A stretch of 64,000 bases of DNA from Diprion similis (Eukaryota; Arthropoda; Insecta; Hymenoptera; Diprionidae): NCBI RefSeq assembly GCF_021155765.1, contig NC_060106.1, positions 15,402,031 through 15,466,030 of the forward strand. The letters are read 5' to 3'. Below are positions 37,632 through 51,240 of this stretch, in pieces. Under the pieces are notes generated by a model. That model was not told the DNA's origin, did no database searches, and saw only the letters and a list, made by a program, of their open reading frames with translations. Position numbers and translations under genes: made by a program. How positions within the stretch are numbered: the first letter of the stretch is position 1; each line of letters starts with the position of its first letter.

Positions 37632-40600
37632 ATCGAGAAGCAGAATTCCTGAACAATCTCGGCCCTCGTACGACGCAGGAAAAAGAAGTCTATACTTAGT
37701 CAGATTTATTATTCTCCGAGAGGGTGCTGAGCTGCAATTACCTGGAACCAAATGGGACACGTACTCGCCCTCTTATAACCTAGATAGATCTCGATGTAGT
37801 ACCAAAGAGTACCGGGAATAAGAAACGGAGGCTCTCCGAAATTGAGCTTGATCCGATCCAAGGGAGTAAAAATAAATGTTATTCAGCCGCCATTGATCTT
37901 CCAACGAGGTTGCGAATTCAATAGAGTCGTTTCATCCGCAATTATTTACTCATTTTTCTTTTCTCTTCAAGTCTGCTGGTGAAATTTTCCTCAACGTATA
38001 TTTTGAAATTTTAAATTCTCAGATTCGAAGAATGTTTGCTGCGGCTCGTCGCCGATGCCTAAGAGACAGGGACGGAAATGCGTCGGTTGAAAATTGACCG
38101 CGAGGCTCATATCAAGGGAGTCGGGTTTTCGTAATAGAATACCATGGAAGCATATTATATACCTCAGACAAAACTCTCCCTCCGTCTCTCAGACCCTGAT
38201 CCCTAACCCACATACATAACTGTGTCGAGTCAACATTCCTAGTGCAGTTCCTGAGTGTCTCTTCTCTATTCGTGAAATTCTATACGAAATGCTCATCGCG
38301 TCTAGCAGAACCTTGAGTGATACTCAGTCGGGAGGCTAGATATTAGTGCTAAACTCAACGGCGCCTAGAATAATCCATCGTGATACCTAAGTAATATGCT
38401 GAAATATTTTCCACACCCAGGAACAAGTAAAAAAAAATAAATTGGCTGATTTAATGAAACATGCAAAAGCGTAGGTATGACGGAAAAAAAATTGACAAAT
38501 ATTTTCATTAAACATTTTTATGTGGTTTTATACCGTAGTATGAAACAAGTTGTGAATTACAACTTACCATTACGCACGTAAGTCGTTGAGAATTTTTTTT
38601 TCACCGTGAATTATAGATATGAGAATCACGAAAGGTGCGTACCGCAAGTGAAATAAAATCTTGTTGTTTTTTTTTTTTTTTGTTTTTTGTTCAGTGTCCT
38701 GTTGGAAAAAAAATTCTGATGGCAAAACGACGAGGCACTCAGGTACGTATTCGTGCATGAAAAAGAGGAATGAAAATAGAAAAGCATCATAAGATTCATA
38801 AGGGTCGCCCTCCGGCCAGCCATTAAATTTCAACCGAGCCCCAAGGCTCCCCTAAATACTCTTTATACCGAATACCGGGCTTGATACTTTCACTGTGTGG
38901 ATCCTAAAAGGCCGGGTAAGAGTCCCGAGCCAATAATCTTCGGGAACGAAGACGAAGGAGATGAGCTAGGAAACAGAAAAGCATCAAGATAAGATCTACT
39001 CCTTGAGGCTATTTAAAAAAAATTTGTAAAAAATATGCGTGCTGAAAAGATCTTCTCTTACGTAATTACACACTTATAGTAATAATTTAGGGTCATTGAA
39101 CTGTTGGCGAGGTATTTTTCAAGTTAGAAAACTCGGTGTTCGAGCTTTTGTCGGTAATTAACGTTATTGATGCCTGCTTTTGTATCCTTCTCTCTCTCTC
39201 TTTCTGTCTATGTCTATCTCTAGCACTTTGCTCCAGCACTGTATGTCCTCACGGAAGGTTTCGCTTTTCTGCGGGCCGAATTCCGCGCGCCCGCAATCAA
39301 CTTGCTTAGGATTAATGACCACCTCGTTACCGGGTTTCAACCTTATACTAGAATTTATTAGCCACTCACTTGTTAGCGAAACATAGTAATGCGAGTCCTG
39401 AAAATATCAATCAATCTTGCAGTTTCCTAGTGAAATTCCAGTAGCGCTTTCTTCACGATGAAAAAGCAATTTTCCAGCTTTTTAATCCATTACGCAAATT
39501 AATTTTACACGCGTTTACGCTCCGTGGTCTGAATCGCATAAAAATTTTCTTCACGAGGTAAACTGGTAATGTGCCGGCAAGTGCAATTTCTTAATCTACG
39601 GTTGACGTGGTGAGAAAAAAAAAATACCTCACCAGACTTGCCGACGTATAAATAAGTGGCGTAAATAAATTTTTGAATGATCGAATATCCCAACCGATCC
39701 CCGGGTAATTTTTTTTCATATGAAATGAAAAACCGAACCATCGAGTCTACTCGAAACACATAGAACTCCTCGGTGGTCCGCGATCAATCTCTTTCCTCGC
39801 ACTGCAGAAGATATAAGGATTCTCTGAATTTTTTCCTCTCCTGAATTCTTGGCGTCTGAAAATAGCCGCAAATTGTGTAATAATAGATTTCATATTGTAT
39901 ACATACATACATTCTAGATCACCACTAGAAAGTCTTAATCTTGGATAGACTCGCTCCGCACAAATTATGCAAATCTTACCCGCTGTCAAATAATCCGAAT
40001 GCAATTTAACTAGAATTGTAAAAATGACAGTGCTCGAGAACTGATATCGCTAATCTCCGGTGTGATTTGCATCTTCGAATATAACACGTAAGACGTGATA
40101 TGCAGTTGCGAAAGCAATTTCAGCCGAACAGAGTGTACGAATTTCTGTTATAATCTACCAACTCTGAATAACATTTCCACCTAGAGATTCGATCCCTGGA
40201 GATTCTATCGCGGCTGGTGAGACGGAAAAGATGCCAAGTCATGGTCATGGGTCACAGGCTGGTCACGGGATTGATTTGGGTATTCCCCGAACAGGTTTTC
40301 CTTGATCAGCATATATACTTTGAGGAAAATGGAAAATTTTTCGCCGCAGCCTTCCAAGTCAAAGATGAAAGTGTATCCCTCGAGGCTTTATTTTTTCCCA
40401 GTCACGATAGGAAAAAATCTGCCCCAAAAGTTCACCAGAAATATGCGATGGTGTAGGAAGAGCCTTCTGCCAACCGAAGAACACCGAGAGAAGTGCTTTC
40501 AGCTGTGAAAATGCGTGTAACCTGCACGTCGGTGCGGTGATCCGTGAATCCGCGAAGAGGCGAAAGTCAGAAAAAAGAACAGAAAAACCATGCATCCGAA

Positions 40601-41255
40601 ATTGAGACAGTAACGTCGAGAACGGCTATTTGACAGTTTGACTAAGGGGCAGCAATCAACTCATTTATCTGTCAATTACGGCAAACTGTTGTCGGCGATA
40701 TTTTCGTTGTTGAGACGATCGAAGCGTGGAATTGTTTCTTCTAGCTTGAATTATTTCAGGCTAATTTTCCGACGATTCGGTCTCGCTGGCTGCCGGCCAA
40801 ATTCGGATCCACTTGCGAGTTTTTCTTCTCACCGCAGAGGCCGACTCATGAACTCTGAAAATCCATCGGACAGGTGGATTCCTGGCCGTAAAAAATACGC
40901 TTCTTCGGTGCCGCTAAACCTCGCAGATCCACACGTGCTCTACAATGCTTAATCCTTGTGAATCAAGGATTCAGGAGTGGAGAAACCGCGGAGTTCGTAT
41001 TGCAGTTTGCTTAAAACGGTTCACGTTACATCTTTGCATGTCAGTCCCAGAAGTGCACCTCAAACTAAAAGGTTTAAGCCTCACCAATTGACATGAAAAG
41101 CACAAAAGTGCAAAGCTGAGTAGCTTCGAGATCGTTGAAGACATGGATGAGTGCATAATGAAAATGGATTTTTTCTACCCAGTAAGAAAAAGGCCCTGTG
41201 AACACACACCATCCGCAACAACAACAAAAATTAATTCCCAAACAGACCATGAAAA

Positions 41256-41894
41256 TTGTTTAACAGTAGTCGAAATCAGAAGACTATAGTCAACTTTTAC
41301 AGTGGAAAACTGAAGTTACAACTTGAGTTGACGTCGTACTTCACGGTGGTCACAAAAAAGATCCTATACCTGTATGCGAACGGCGTGCAAAAATGCTCAA
41401 ATGTGCTTCTGCTAGGCGGTGTCGACTGTCATCAGTTAATAGTAATCGTCGGGAGAGACGTGATCTCCAATTGTTCGGCTCATTGGATATTCAATGAAAG
41501 ATGGGACCGTGACGAGCAATTTCCTGTCCCAGTGAGCAAAGGGGATGGATCTGCGTGTCAACGACGGCGTCGGTTTTTCTTACGACTGTCACATTGGATC
41601 GGTATAGGCGTCGAGATCGGGATTTGTGACTTCCTGCAGAAGCTCGTTGCTGCGGGTCAACGAGACTTTGGGTGTCCGGCACGATCTCCGTCCAAAGACT
41701 GCCCTCATCAACTATTCATGCCCGAGTCAATATCGTCAGTTTTCAACGACACTCGGTTATCGCCTGATCCCAAGAGGCCAAAAACGGCCACGAATATCAA
41801 ACGGACATCGCATGCGTTTGCAAATGTAAACACCGATGAGCCCAGTGGCCTCAAAATCGACTTTTTGTCAATTGATTGCAGATTTCCAGCGTAG
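41256..41894 (+). other. longest open frame of the window, 212 codons, no ATG near its start
   Basis: The frame stays open for 212 codons. Its first in-frame ATG is near the C-terminal third (FMPESISS), so it cannot be a simple intact gene. The translation has no signal peptide, no repeat and no domain I recognise; it contains an Arg run (QRRRRFF) and scattered Cys and Trp. A frame of this length is somewhat longer than I would expect by chance at this base composition, but not decisively so. It may be an internal exon, a relic or noise. Confidence 0.15.
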
Positions 41895-44800
41895 TATGTA
41901 ACCACTTTTCGCAACAATTTACTCAATACCTTTTAAACGCTCTATCACACGACTGATTTTCGCAATCCTCCGTCCACCCCTATTAAGGATAATATAATTA
42001 ATTTGCAAGAGGGCGTTCGGTTTTTCGCCAACACAGCCATTCATCCGAACGTGGCAGGGCGCTTCTTTATGCAACCGACTGAATTCGCTAGACCTCGGAG
42101 TATAACGAGAGGCTGAGAAAATACACGATTGACCCTAATTAATTACTTGAGTGCCAGAAAAGCTACCAGCCAGCGAAGCATTGATTAATACGAATATTAT
42201 GATAATCAGTGAGGAGGACTTAGCCGCCCATATTTTCACCGGCTAGACCTATCGTCGAGAAAATAGAACCAGCCCTGGATGAGCGTGAGAAATGTGATAA
42301 TGTTGTTAACTCTGCACAGTTGATCATCAGGATTACGTAGATGGAATATTTGACCCGCTTGAACCGAATCTAGTTGAACGTTATTACTGAACAGTTGTAG
42401 AGACCATCGGTTCCTGGACTTCGATATTATAAAGTCTGCTGTAGCTGAAGGGGGTGTACGTATCACGTCCTTTCGGAATGAACAGCGTGAATTAGACCAG
42501 GGAATCCGGCTCAGAAATCTAATAGCGAGAAATGAAAGGGAGACAGAGAGAGAGAAGAGAGGATGCGAATTGATGATAAAAAAAAAACCAACATAACAGC
42601 GGAAGATAATCCGAAGTTCCACTTTCTCCCCTTGTTGATTGCGCAGCAGCTATTCAGAGGTTGAAACTTGTGCCATATGAGTATTATCTCGCAACAGAAG
42701 AAGACCGCGATAACAAGTCGTGGGAAGGACCGGTGACATTTCCAGGATGAACGGGATCATTGAAGAAAGTTAACATTCTTCTTGATAGTGGCAAGTTTCT
42801 TTGGTGATTGGTTTGTATAATTCAGTTTTTACAAACCACTGAGCGATGATATCTAATCCACCTGATCGAAAGTTGGAAGTCTCAAAAAATTTGGATTGAT
42901 TCAAAGAACGGGAGAAGTATTAAAACTGAAGAGACTGAAAGCAACTAAATATCACCGTTTTGGAGACGTTCGATGAAGAAATCGGTTCGAGTCCACAGAT
43001 TGAATATCGCTCCCACAAAACCACTGGCCGTGAAACTCGAACTTGACATCTCGGAAATGTTTATCGAGACCACAATGTGGGGGGGACAAGTATATTATAC
43101 CTCCGTTTTATCAGAAACAGGAAATTGCGTATACACTCTGTTCTTAGTGAAAGAAAATCTTTCAAATTCTACAACGTGAAGGCCTGCACATAGTTACGCA
43201 GTGGTTTTGCATTCAGGGAAAATATAAGAGATTGCATCAAGCCTCATTTACGTTTGGTACAGTTTTATAGAACCTGGTGATGGCTTGAAAGGAGTTTTTT
43301 TTGCAGGTTTTTTGCTATGAATGTTTGAATTCTGAATGAAACCAATGAAATCTCTGTACATCATAGTAAAATCGGCGTAGACTTTTCTAAGCGTGTTGAA
43401 ACGTTTGCGTGGTGAAACAGTTGGACAAAAATTCGGTTCACAGGCAATCTTGACCAGACAGATCCAACCTACTTGCCAATGAAATGAAAACGGTTTCTGG
43501 TACAAGGACTGATCCCTGCCGACTACTTTCAGCTCCAGTCTTCAAGCCCCTTTATGGAAATCATCTGGTCTGTCTCATCAGAGAGGATTTGTGTACGAAC
43601 ATGAGGCCTAAGAGCAAAGGGTATCCTTGAATGCAGCGTTCTTCCATTGAACCCTTATTCTTAGTCAATGGAGACGGTCTAGCCAGTAAAAAAATTGGAA
43701 ATAATAGGTCTGCGTCGCTGGAAGATTAACAATACCTACAAAGACACAAGACGCATAATAATATACAAAAGAGAGTTGAAAATTGTTTAAGCCAGAAAGT
43801 ATAATATGTTATTCGATGGTTGAAAGAATGCGAGACATTTTTGTATCACGGAATAATTTCAGTTACAGCATTGTCGCAGTTATGGGCCTCTTTCTTAGAT
43901 GAAAAGAAACAGACACTGGGACGAGGAAATCGTTCGACAATTGTTGTATCTAATGGCATTAGCATGTGAAAACGTGGCTTCCGTACTTCGGTGCCCTTGG
44001 TTGGTGGTTATATTACAGGCAAGCGTAAGGTACAGGATAAACAGAATAGTTGAACGTTATTAAAATTCTTTTCGAAGATGGAAGTAGGCATTCCTCCTTA
44101 CCGTGCATAAATTTTGTATCGCTTGTTTATTAACGGCGTCTCGCGATGATCACGTTGGTGCGATATCTTTCATTCCGACTTTATTTATTAATCATAAGAC
44201 TTATTGATTGAATATACCACTTTGTACCATTCGACGATCGTAACAACATCGAAGAGACGCCTGTAGCAGGTGCTTTAGGGAAAAAGAAATAGACGAGTAT
44301 ATTTAAAATAAAGTCGGTTCGTTAGATGTTTACAGATATAATAACTAACGTCAAAGATCGCTCAAATGATCAGTCGAGAACGGCCAGTAAATAAATACAC
44401 GAAACCAGATGTTCCGAGATTCGTTGATTATTGCTCATACGTTGATAGTGTGAAAATGGAAAGTTTACAATTTTTGACGTTAATCAAAAACAGCTGTCAA
44501 AACGTGACGGGCATTCGCAACGATATCAGGCTCGATGAAGGCAGACGTTATCCTTGTAAGGTTTACATCTCATTCGTAACATGCCTGTGCATTATAATAT
44601 AGTCTTGGCAGCAGTGAGGGGGTTGAAAATTCGTCGTCTAACGGACCTACGCCTAGTATAAACATTTACGTTCTACCTCATTCTCGTGAAATTGATGCGG
44701 GATAATTTATACGCTGAAACTTGGTCTTGGAAATTCGCTAAGAATAGTTCTGAAAGGATGAAAGTGAATCAAGCTGATGTTGCCCTCTTCACAGCCTAAA

Positions 44801-47800
44801 ATACATCACACATCAATCGCAAGGGGATGAAATTAAGCCTCGCTCAGAGTGAAATTCGTCGGCAGAATGAGGAATGGTGCGAATAATCGTTCACGCTCGG
44901 AGCCTCTTTGATTGCAAAATTTAATCGTCTCTCATTCGAGCATGCCAAAGCTGTTTTGGTTTTGTTCTTCCCACCGCCAATTAGCGTTGATACTGCGTTC
45001 ACTGCTAATCTCGTACTCTCGCAAATTTGTTACGACTGTAACTGACGACGCGAGTCTCGACGCCAAGCATCAATTATCAGTAACTAGATACACTTTTTCT
45101 CCCATCCATTTACAGACATTTTTCCAATAACCAAAAAGGATCTCCGAACAGAATCCGACCCTCAAAAGTATTCCCGTAAATTGTTCGTGAAAGCTCGTAC
45201 TTCAGGATATCTCGATCCTTGTTTCGTCCTCGTCTCCATTGTTCGCGAATTGTAGTCCAAAATGTTTGCCGACACTCGACTTGTCTGTCTGACACCGCGT
45301 GGGCAGGTTGATATAAAGAAAAATTGGCACGTGTCTGTTGATAGGTATACCAATATTAATAGACAAGTTCGGAGTAACTAATTTATAGTCGTAGAAACAC
45401 ATCGTTACACGACACAAAGCGATATTTATAATACAGAAGGTTGTGGCTTCCGTGTTGTCGCGCGTCTTGTTGAAATACGCGAAACGCTCCGAACTCGATG
45501 TCTCAACTTAAATGGATTGACTTGTTTTTTTCCACTTGATCTTTCCCTTTGATCAACGATCGTCTCGCGTGATTCCCGAGACATTTATTTCCCGTCTTGA
45601 TACATCCTCGTGAACGAGCTTCAGGGATACTTTCGCCTTAAGTCAGTGCGAGTCGTTTGTTTCGAGAGAATACAACAGAGGCAGATTCTCCTCTTGAGAC
45701 AAATTACTTACGCCAGAATGTCCCAATCTTACCAAAATGAAAATCCGAATAAATTATGCTGAATATTACGTGAAAAGCAGTCGAAGAATTTGATAACACG
45801 ATTCGTGTTTTTTCTGCGGCAAAAAAATTCGATCACCGATTAACTTGCCAGAATTACTAATACATTCAACAGAAATTAACTTCGATTACGTTTGACAACA
45901 AACGCGATTCGTTTTTGATGGAACGAAATCACCGGCTGGAATTCAACGTTCGTAGGTCTGCCTAGATCTGCCGTATCTAGGTATACAATATTCATCGCAC
46001 GATTCACGTGCGTATGTAAATGATTGTCAGAGTTGAGGGACTAAAAATTCGCCATGCGGATAGCCTCAGTCTCTCATAAGGAACGGCACGTAGTCACTTA
46101 GCCGCAAATGATTGCTCGGCCTTTCGTGCATACGGTATCAGTCATAGCTCGAGGAGCAGGCCTGATAATTTCCTTATCCGAACATACCACTTCCGTCCGA
46201 ATTCGTACAGCAGGTCATTTTTCTCCTTCTCTCTATTCTTCTCCCCGCAATGAATATTTCCCTTTTTGGTCTCGCTGCGTCACATAACTCGCGGTTATAT
46301 ACGTAGATACATACACACGTTTATTCTAAAAGAGATTAATTCCTGCGATTACGATTAAACGATTCACAAAGTTCCGAATAACGCGCGTAAAGTGGGTGTA
46401 GAAGTGAAAGACCGAGGAAAATGAACTCATAGCTAAATGCTGACGCGATGAAAATGTCCTATTTTTCGATACGTAGAATTGTCACGTGCCCGAGATCTCG
46501 GCCTCCATTCGCTTCCCCGTAATGTTTTATAAACACAGGGAGTTAGAGGAATGCAACTGGCTCTCCAAGAGGCTGCGAAGAATTCTCGATGTTCTTCACG
46601 GCGACACGCGGCCACTTAACAGCAACTAATTACAGAGTCGTTGACGCTCTTTCGGACCACATATAACAACTTAGAATTCACGACGCGAGCTCTCTCGACA
46701 GGTGGGTGAGTGCCTCTTTGGTATACATATCTGCATTATCAACGCTTGTCTGTTACCTCATTTCACAGTCTGTCTAATCGAGAAGGGCGACTCGGTGAAT
46801 TGGGACGAAGACTAATTTCTCGCATAGATTCGCGGTTACGTTATACCCAGAATTAAGATGGACCGAGTTAATTACCCGAGGAATCATTTACGGTGGCTGC
46901 AGAATCTGCGAAACTTGCTGAATGGTGGAAAACAGACAACCTTGCGAACTTTGCAGCCAAAGACATGTTCTTACTCAATGTTTTGGCATCCCTTACGGGA
47001 ATTCGGAGAGTAATGATTAATACCTGAAGATATTCAACTATCGCGTAATCGCCTTTTCCTCATCCCCTTTGCTTTAGTAATAAATAGGTATAAAAATGAT
47101 AAAAGTAGAGGTAGAAATCGATTTAAAGTTCAAAAAAGTTTCAATTCGATTTAAAGATTCGATTTCAGAGACTACGACGATATTTTTCAAAGACAATAAT
47201 CACCAGCTGAAAATTACTTCTGAAAAGACATTGACGAGATGACTTCGGATCACTCTTATCTGCAACCCTGAGGTCGGCTTCACGTACAGCAAGACACGAT
47301 CTACCCACGCAGACTGGAAAGCCTCATGATATATCATCCGCATTGTTCACAGACTTTCTGCCCTGAATTTTCCAGCAGTTACCAAGCCCTGCCGTCCTTT
47401 TTTATAGTGCAAAAAGAGTTAATAACTACGCGTGTATTTCACCGAGCTTGAGGTGCTCCATGAATTGAGGAACAAAAAATTTGCAGTTACTTACCCCGTA
47501 TGATCATATTGTTGGGGAACGCCTTAATCAAGGAAAATTGTTGTAAAAAATTGTTTGCAATTAATTTTTCAACAGAACGAGTAAAACTTTTCTTCAGTTC
47601 ACGACTCCGTTATTTTATTCTACGAAACTCTCCGACTTATGCGTCAAACTCCATGATTCTTCGTTAAACTATGAATTTTTTTTAATTCATTTAATCTTCA
47701 CGATTCACGTTATGGGTTTAAACTTTTTTTTTTCTCTTTTTCCATTGGAATGCATTACATTCGTCGGATTGAAATTCACGCATACTTTTTTGCCTGATTA

Positions 47801-47829
47801 GTCGATCCGGATGCTTTTTCGTGCCTCTT
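41895..47829. other. gene-poor stretch
   Basis: About 6 kb with short unsupported frames only, for example 43248-43505 on the minus strand and an ATG frame of 78 codons at 44366-44602. A tRNA-like B-box string near 42982-42992 has no matching A box. I see no gene. Confidence 0.45.
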
Positions 47830-47837
47830 AGAATCGG

Positions 47838-48066
47838 TACAGATTTATCTGATTTCAAAGAAGAACAAATTGCTTTTATCCCAAAGTGGGACAGATGGAC
47901 TTCACAGGCTCACGTCTTTCACCCAATCAATTAGGCTTAAATTTGTCTCGGAAGTGATGCGGATTTACTTGATTTCGAAGTCAGTACAAATTAGCTTAGA
48001 CGTACATAAAGTGGTACAAATTGACTTTATTCCAGAACGGTACAATTCATTGATAAAATCATTTCA
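47838..48066. repeat. degenerate 26-30 bp tandem repeat
   Basis: Variants of ACAAATTG followed by a CTT/GATTT block and an AAGTGGT-like end recur with starts near 47839, 47865, 47891, 47959, 47986, 48016 and 48042. The period is 26-30 bases, with a more decayed part between 47900 and 47955. It looks like an old minisatellite. Confidence 0.5.
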
Positions 48067-50353
48067 AACCTTAAATATGTCGCATTGATTTTCTGAAGCT
48101 CTCCAAATTACTGGTGACTGAAATGAACTCGCACTTCGATTAATTGGTTGTTCACAAATTTCAAGCGATTAACTCTCACCTGTACATATAAGATAAAACA
48201 TATTCAATATACGAATAACATGTAATCGAAGAATTGTATTCGAGAAATATACCTTGAATAATTTTCAAACTAGTCAACACATTCGATACAAAGTCGGTAC
48301 TTCTGAAACAAGTTTTTTTGCACATCTGTAGACACGGCAGGCCGTCTGATCCTTTGATGTCTGATAGAAACATCGGAATATCCAAGATCCGGAGGAATTT
48401 TCACTCGAGTTCGCAGCTCTATTAGATACCTATCACTGAAAGAGAAGAGGACCAAAATTGAAATAAATATTCATCGAACTTTCCCGTATTCCTTTGTTAA
48501 GTTGAAATATGTCTTACATGAATATCGGAGCTAAATTTGGGAAATCCACTTGAGTCGAACGCCAATCTTGTTTTTTCTTACCACTTGGCACCGGAGCTTC
48601 TCGTTTTCCTTTTTCTCTCCTCCATGCTCTGGAGTCTCATCGTCCTCAATATGACAAAAACGCCGACGCACCGCGTACTCGCGATTATTCAACAAACTAT
48701 CAATCAAGCTTGTATGAATTCACATAAGGACATACCGGTACCCGAGCTTGGGAACTGCGTAACCCGCGGGGAGAACGATTGGAATGTCAATATTTGATTT
48801 CATTTTTCAAGCCATAGTCTGAACGGTTTTCAAACGCCATTTACGATCCAACAGATCCGTGCCAATTCTTGTACCTCTCGAGAGATCTGTGGGAAAAGTG
48901 ACAACCTGCATTTTCAGGTATTTGCAACTACAACGCTGGTTTTCGCCGCAGAGTTCATGGAATATTCAAAGTCCCCATCCCGGGACCATACAAAAGCCAT
49001 ACATGTTCGCGGAAATCAATCGAGCGGAAGTCGTAAAACTTCTTTCCGGTAAGTTTGTTCCCGCGCGTGTATAAAGAGTCGTTCTTTTTATTATTCATCC
49101 GCACACATATCCGTTGCGCAGGATACGCAGGCTTAAACACTGATCGACGATCGATTTAATCGTTATGTTTTTACTGGGAAGAATGATTTCACTCATCGTA
49201 GTATAACCATCAAATTTCAAGGTCAAGAATTTCCAATGATAGTCATTCGAAGAAAATTGCGGGTTTCATTCCTGCCTCCGCTTAAATTCATCGTAATCAT
49301 CTAGTGACGGCGATCATGTCACTGGAACTGCCGAGGCGCGAGAAAAGGTGGGAGGCGAAGTTGTTAAACAATAAACACGGATCATGACGGAAGCCTTACC
49401 GTCATCTTTTACACCGTGTCAACGAATAACTCCGGCAACTATGTGGCGTAAAGTGGCTCGTTATTGTCACTCTAGTTGGCTTCATTGGATGAGTGCAAAC
49501 GAGCCGAGATATCAAAGCTCATTTTTATCTCAGGTCATTTTTGAATAGTGGCTACCTTTTCGTCTGAACCACATGCTTAGCCGAGCCGGCGAGGTAATTG
49601 AATCAGTTGTACCGAATTTTCAGCTTTCGGATAATCGATTATGTCTAACGAAAAGTGAGTGCAAGCAAGTCGGATCGTGATTGTCACTTAACGACTTGAT
49701 TTGGGAAACAGGTTGGTAGGTATAAAGAACTTACAACGAGGAGATTCACTGGATTTTCATCGACGTTTTGCTCCCGAACAAGGCAAGAGTTAATGAGCTC
49801 GTAGTCATGGGATCATCAAACATCGATATCAAAAGATGACGTCAGTGTATAGAAAATTTGAATCCTCGATAACGTTTCAAAAGTGCAACAAACACTTGGG
49901 CTAAAGTATTCTGTTTAAACGCCGATCAAGATTCTAACGCATTCTATGTGTAATAAGTCATAGAATATACGATTAACAAATGTATAATCAAATCTCGTAT
50001 TATTATATATTCCTGATTTCAAAAAAATCTATACAAAACAAGACCACAATCCACGCTGATATTTTTTTCAATTAGTTAAAATCATCATTCAAAGCATTGG
50101 AAAATACGTTTCATATTCTGAATGCCCCTTTAGATAATGTGAAATAGAAGGATGCTTCAAGAAAATTACCGCAGTTTTTCCCACGACATTTAATTGTGGA
50201 AGAGGATCCTCTTCGTCGGCTGATCGTAAGAATAGGAAGTGAAATATCCTGAATCAGTAAAAACGTCTGGTATTTTGCTGAGTTAAATGAAGATTGACGT
50301 CGTCTAACAAGGTGTATTGTACACGCTTCCCGAGCGAAGATAAACCGAGACGA
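48067..50353. other. gene-poor stretch
   Basis: Short frames only, with no domain, RNA gene or mobile element that I can recognise. Confidence 0.45.
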
Positions 50354-50365
50354 TAGGACAGACAG

Positions 50366-50442
50366 CGAGAGTGAGAGAGACAGATAGAAAGAGAGAGAGA
50401 GAGATAAATAGATAGAAAGAGAGAGGGAGAGAGAGAGAGAAA
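50366..50442. repeat. GA-rich imperfect microsatellite
   Basis: GA dinucleotides interrupted by GATA and GACA units over about 77 bases. They produce a long Ser/Leu frame on the minus strand (50111-50584) that is only low-complexity translation. Confidence 0.85.
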
Positions 50443-50579
50443 CGGAGCCGGGCGCCTGGCCAAATATTTCAACTCCGTTGAGTAAGAAGGATCTGAGTGT
50501 AAAAAAATTCATGAACATTCCAGAGGGCTGCGACCGAAAGTGTAAATCTTTTGTCGCCCGACTCGCGTCGGGGTTCAAC

Positions 50580-51240
50580 ATCACGGAACGTCGTGTCGTT
50601 TCGAACCACTTTCGGCCCCGTTAAGATCGACTCGATCTTCATCCCCGCTAAGCGCTAAGCAGCACCTGTGAAAGTCCTGAAACGATCGTAGTGCAGGTTG
50701 GCTTTTCGTTGCGAAATTTTTTTTCCTCTATTGACCTCGCTGCCCACAACGATCAGCGATCACGAGCCGCAGCCTCTTTCCTCGATACTAATATTATTGC
50801 ACGACGCATCCCTCGATTCGATTCGTCGAAAAATTTACTGGGATCACTTTCCTCCTCGGAGCAACGCGCGCCAAATCCCCATCCCGGTGTCCCGGCGTCC
50901 CGACGCAACGTCCCAGAGTTCGCGGCCCGTCGTCAGTACGCCGTTCGCGCGCACGTTGCCAGCACCGGCATCCGTCGATCAAAGCGGTCAAAGACTCCCG
51001 TCATCACAGAAACAGAGTCTTCGGATTTTTCGCACCCACACCGAGAGTCGCGAGTGTGTTTTTATTATTCGCACTTTGGCGATTTTAATTCATATATTGC
51101 GAAAAGAGCACCTGTAGCCAGTTTTCGTTGAGCTTTTGTGACGTCGGTTTTTCGTTTTTGTTAGTTGTTCACTCAACACCCCTGCCGGTGACCAGCTCCT
51201 CAGGATCTGCATTCCCTTCCATTGCATCGTTACTACAAAC
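50580..51240 (+). other. candidate non-coding first exon with splice donor at 51241
   Basis: A GC- and CpG-rich block stands out from AT-rich surroundings. It holds an initiator-like TCAGT at 50933-50937 with CG-rich flanks, and ends in TACTACAAAC followed by the donor GTGAGTAAC at 51241. Two overlapping plus-strand frames (50691-51131 and 50698-51117) have no recognisable domain. The simplest reading is promoter plus 5' UTR exon of a gene whose coding exons lie right of the window, with a long first intron. This is inference from composition and one splice site. Confidence 0.3.

Larger units (their letters stand above)
30601..41249. other. gene-poor stretch
   Basis: About 10.6 kb of mostly AT-rich DNA. 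Contents: paired TATAAAAG boxes at 31106-31113 and 31187-31194, a short TA run near 35143-35160, a small GC-rich patch near 35340-35400, a TCA array at 37605-37631, and a TC run near 39187-39201. Open frames near 36075-36453, 37402-37821 and 40217-40952 show no domain I recognise. No gene is supported. Confidence 0.45.

Noticed and set aside
37402-37821. ATG-started 139-codon plus frame
   Set aside because: Kept open by a TCA array coding a serine run; the flanks show no domain or gene context.
42982-42992. tRNA B-box-like GGTTCGAGTCC
   Set aside because: No A box or acceptor stem at the proper distance upstream, so no tRNA fold.
50111-50584. 157-codon minus-strand frame with Ser/Leu runs
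   Set aside because: Produced by the GA microsatellite, which has no stops in this frame; no ATG-supported non-repetitive protein remains.
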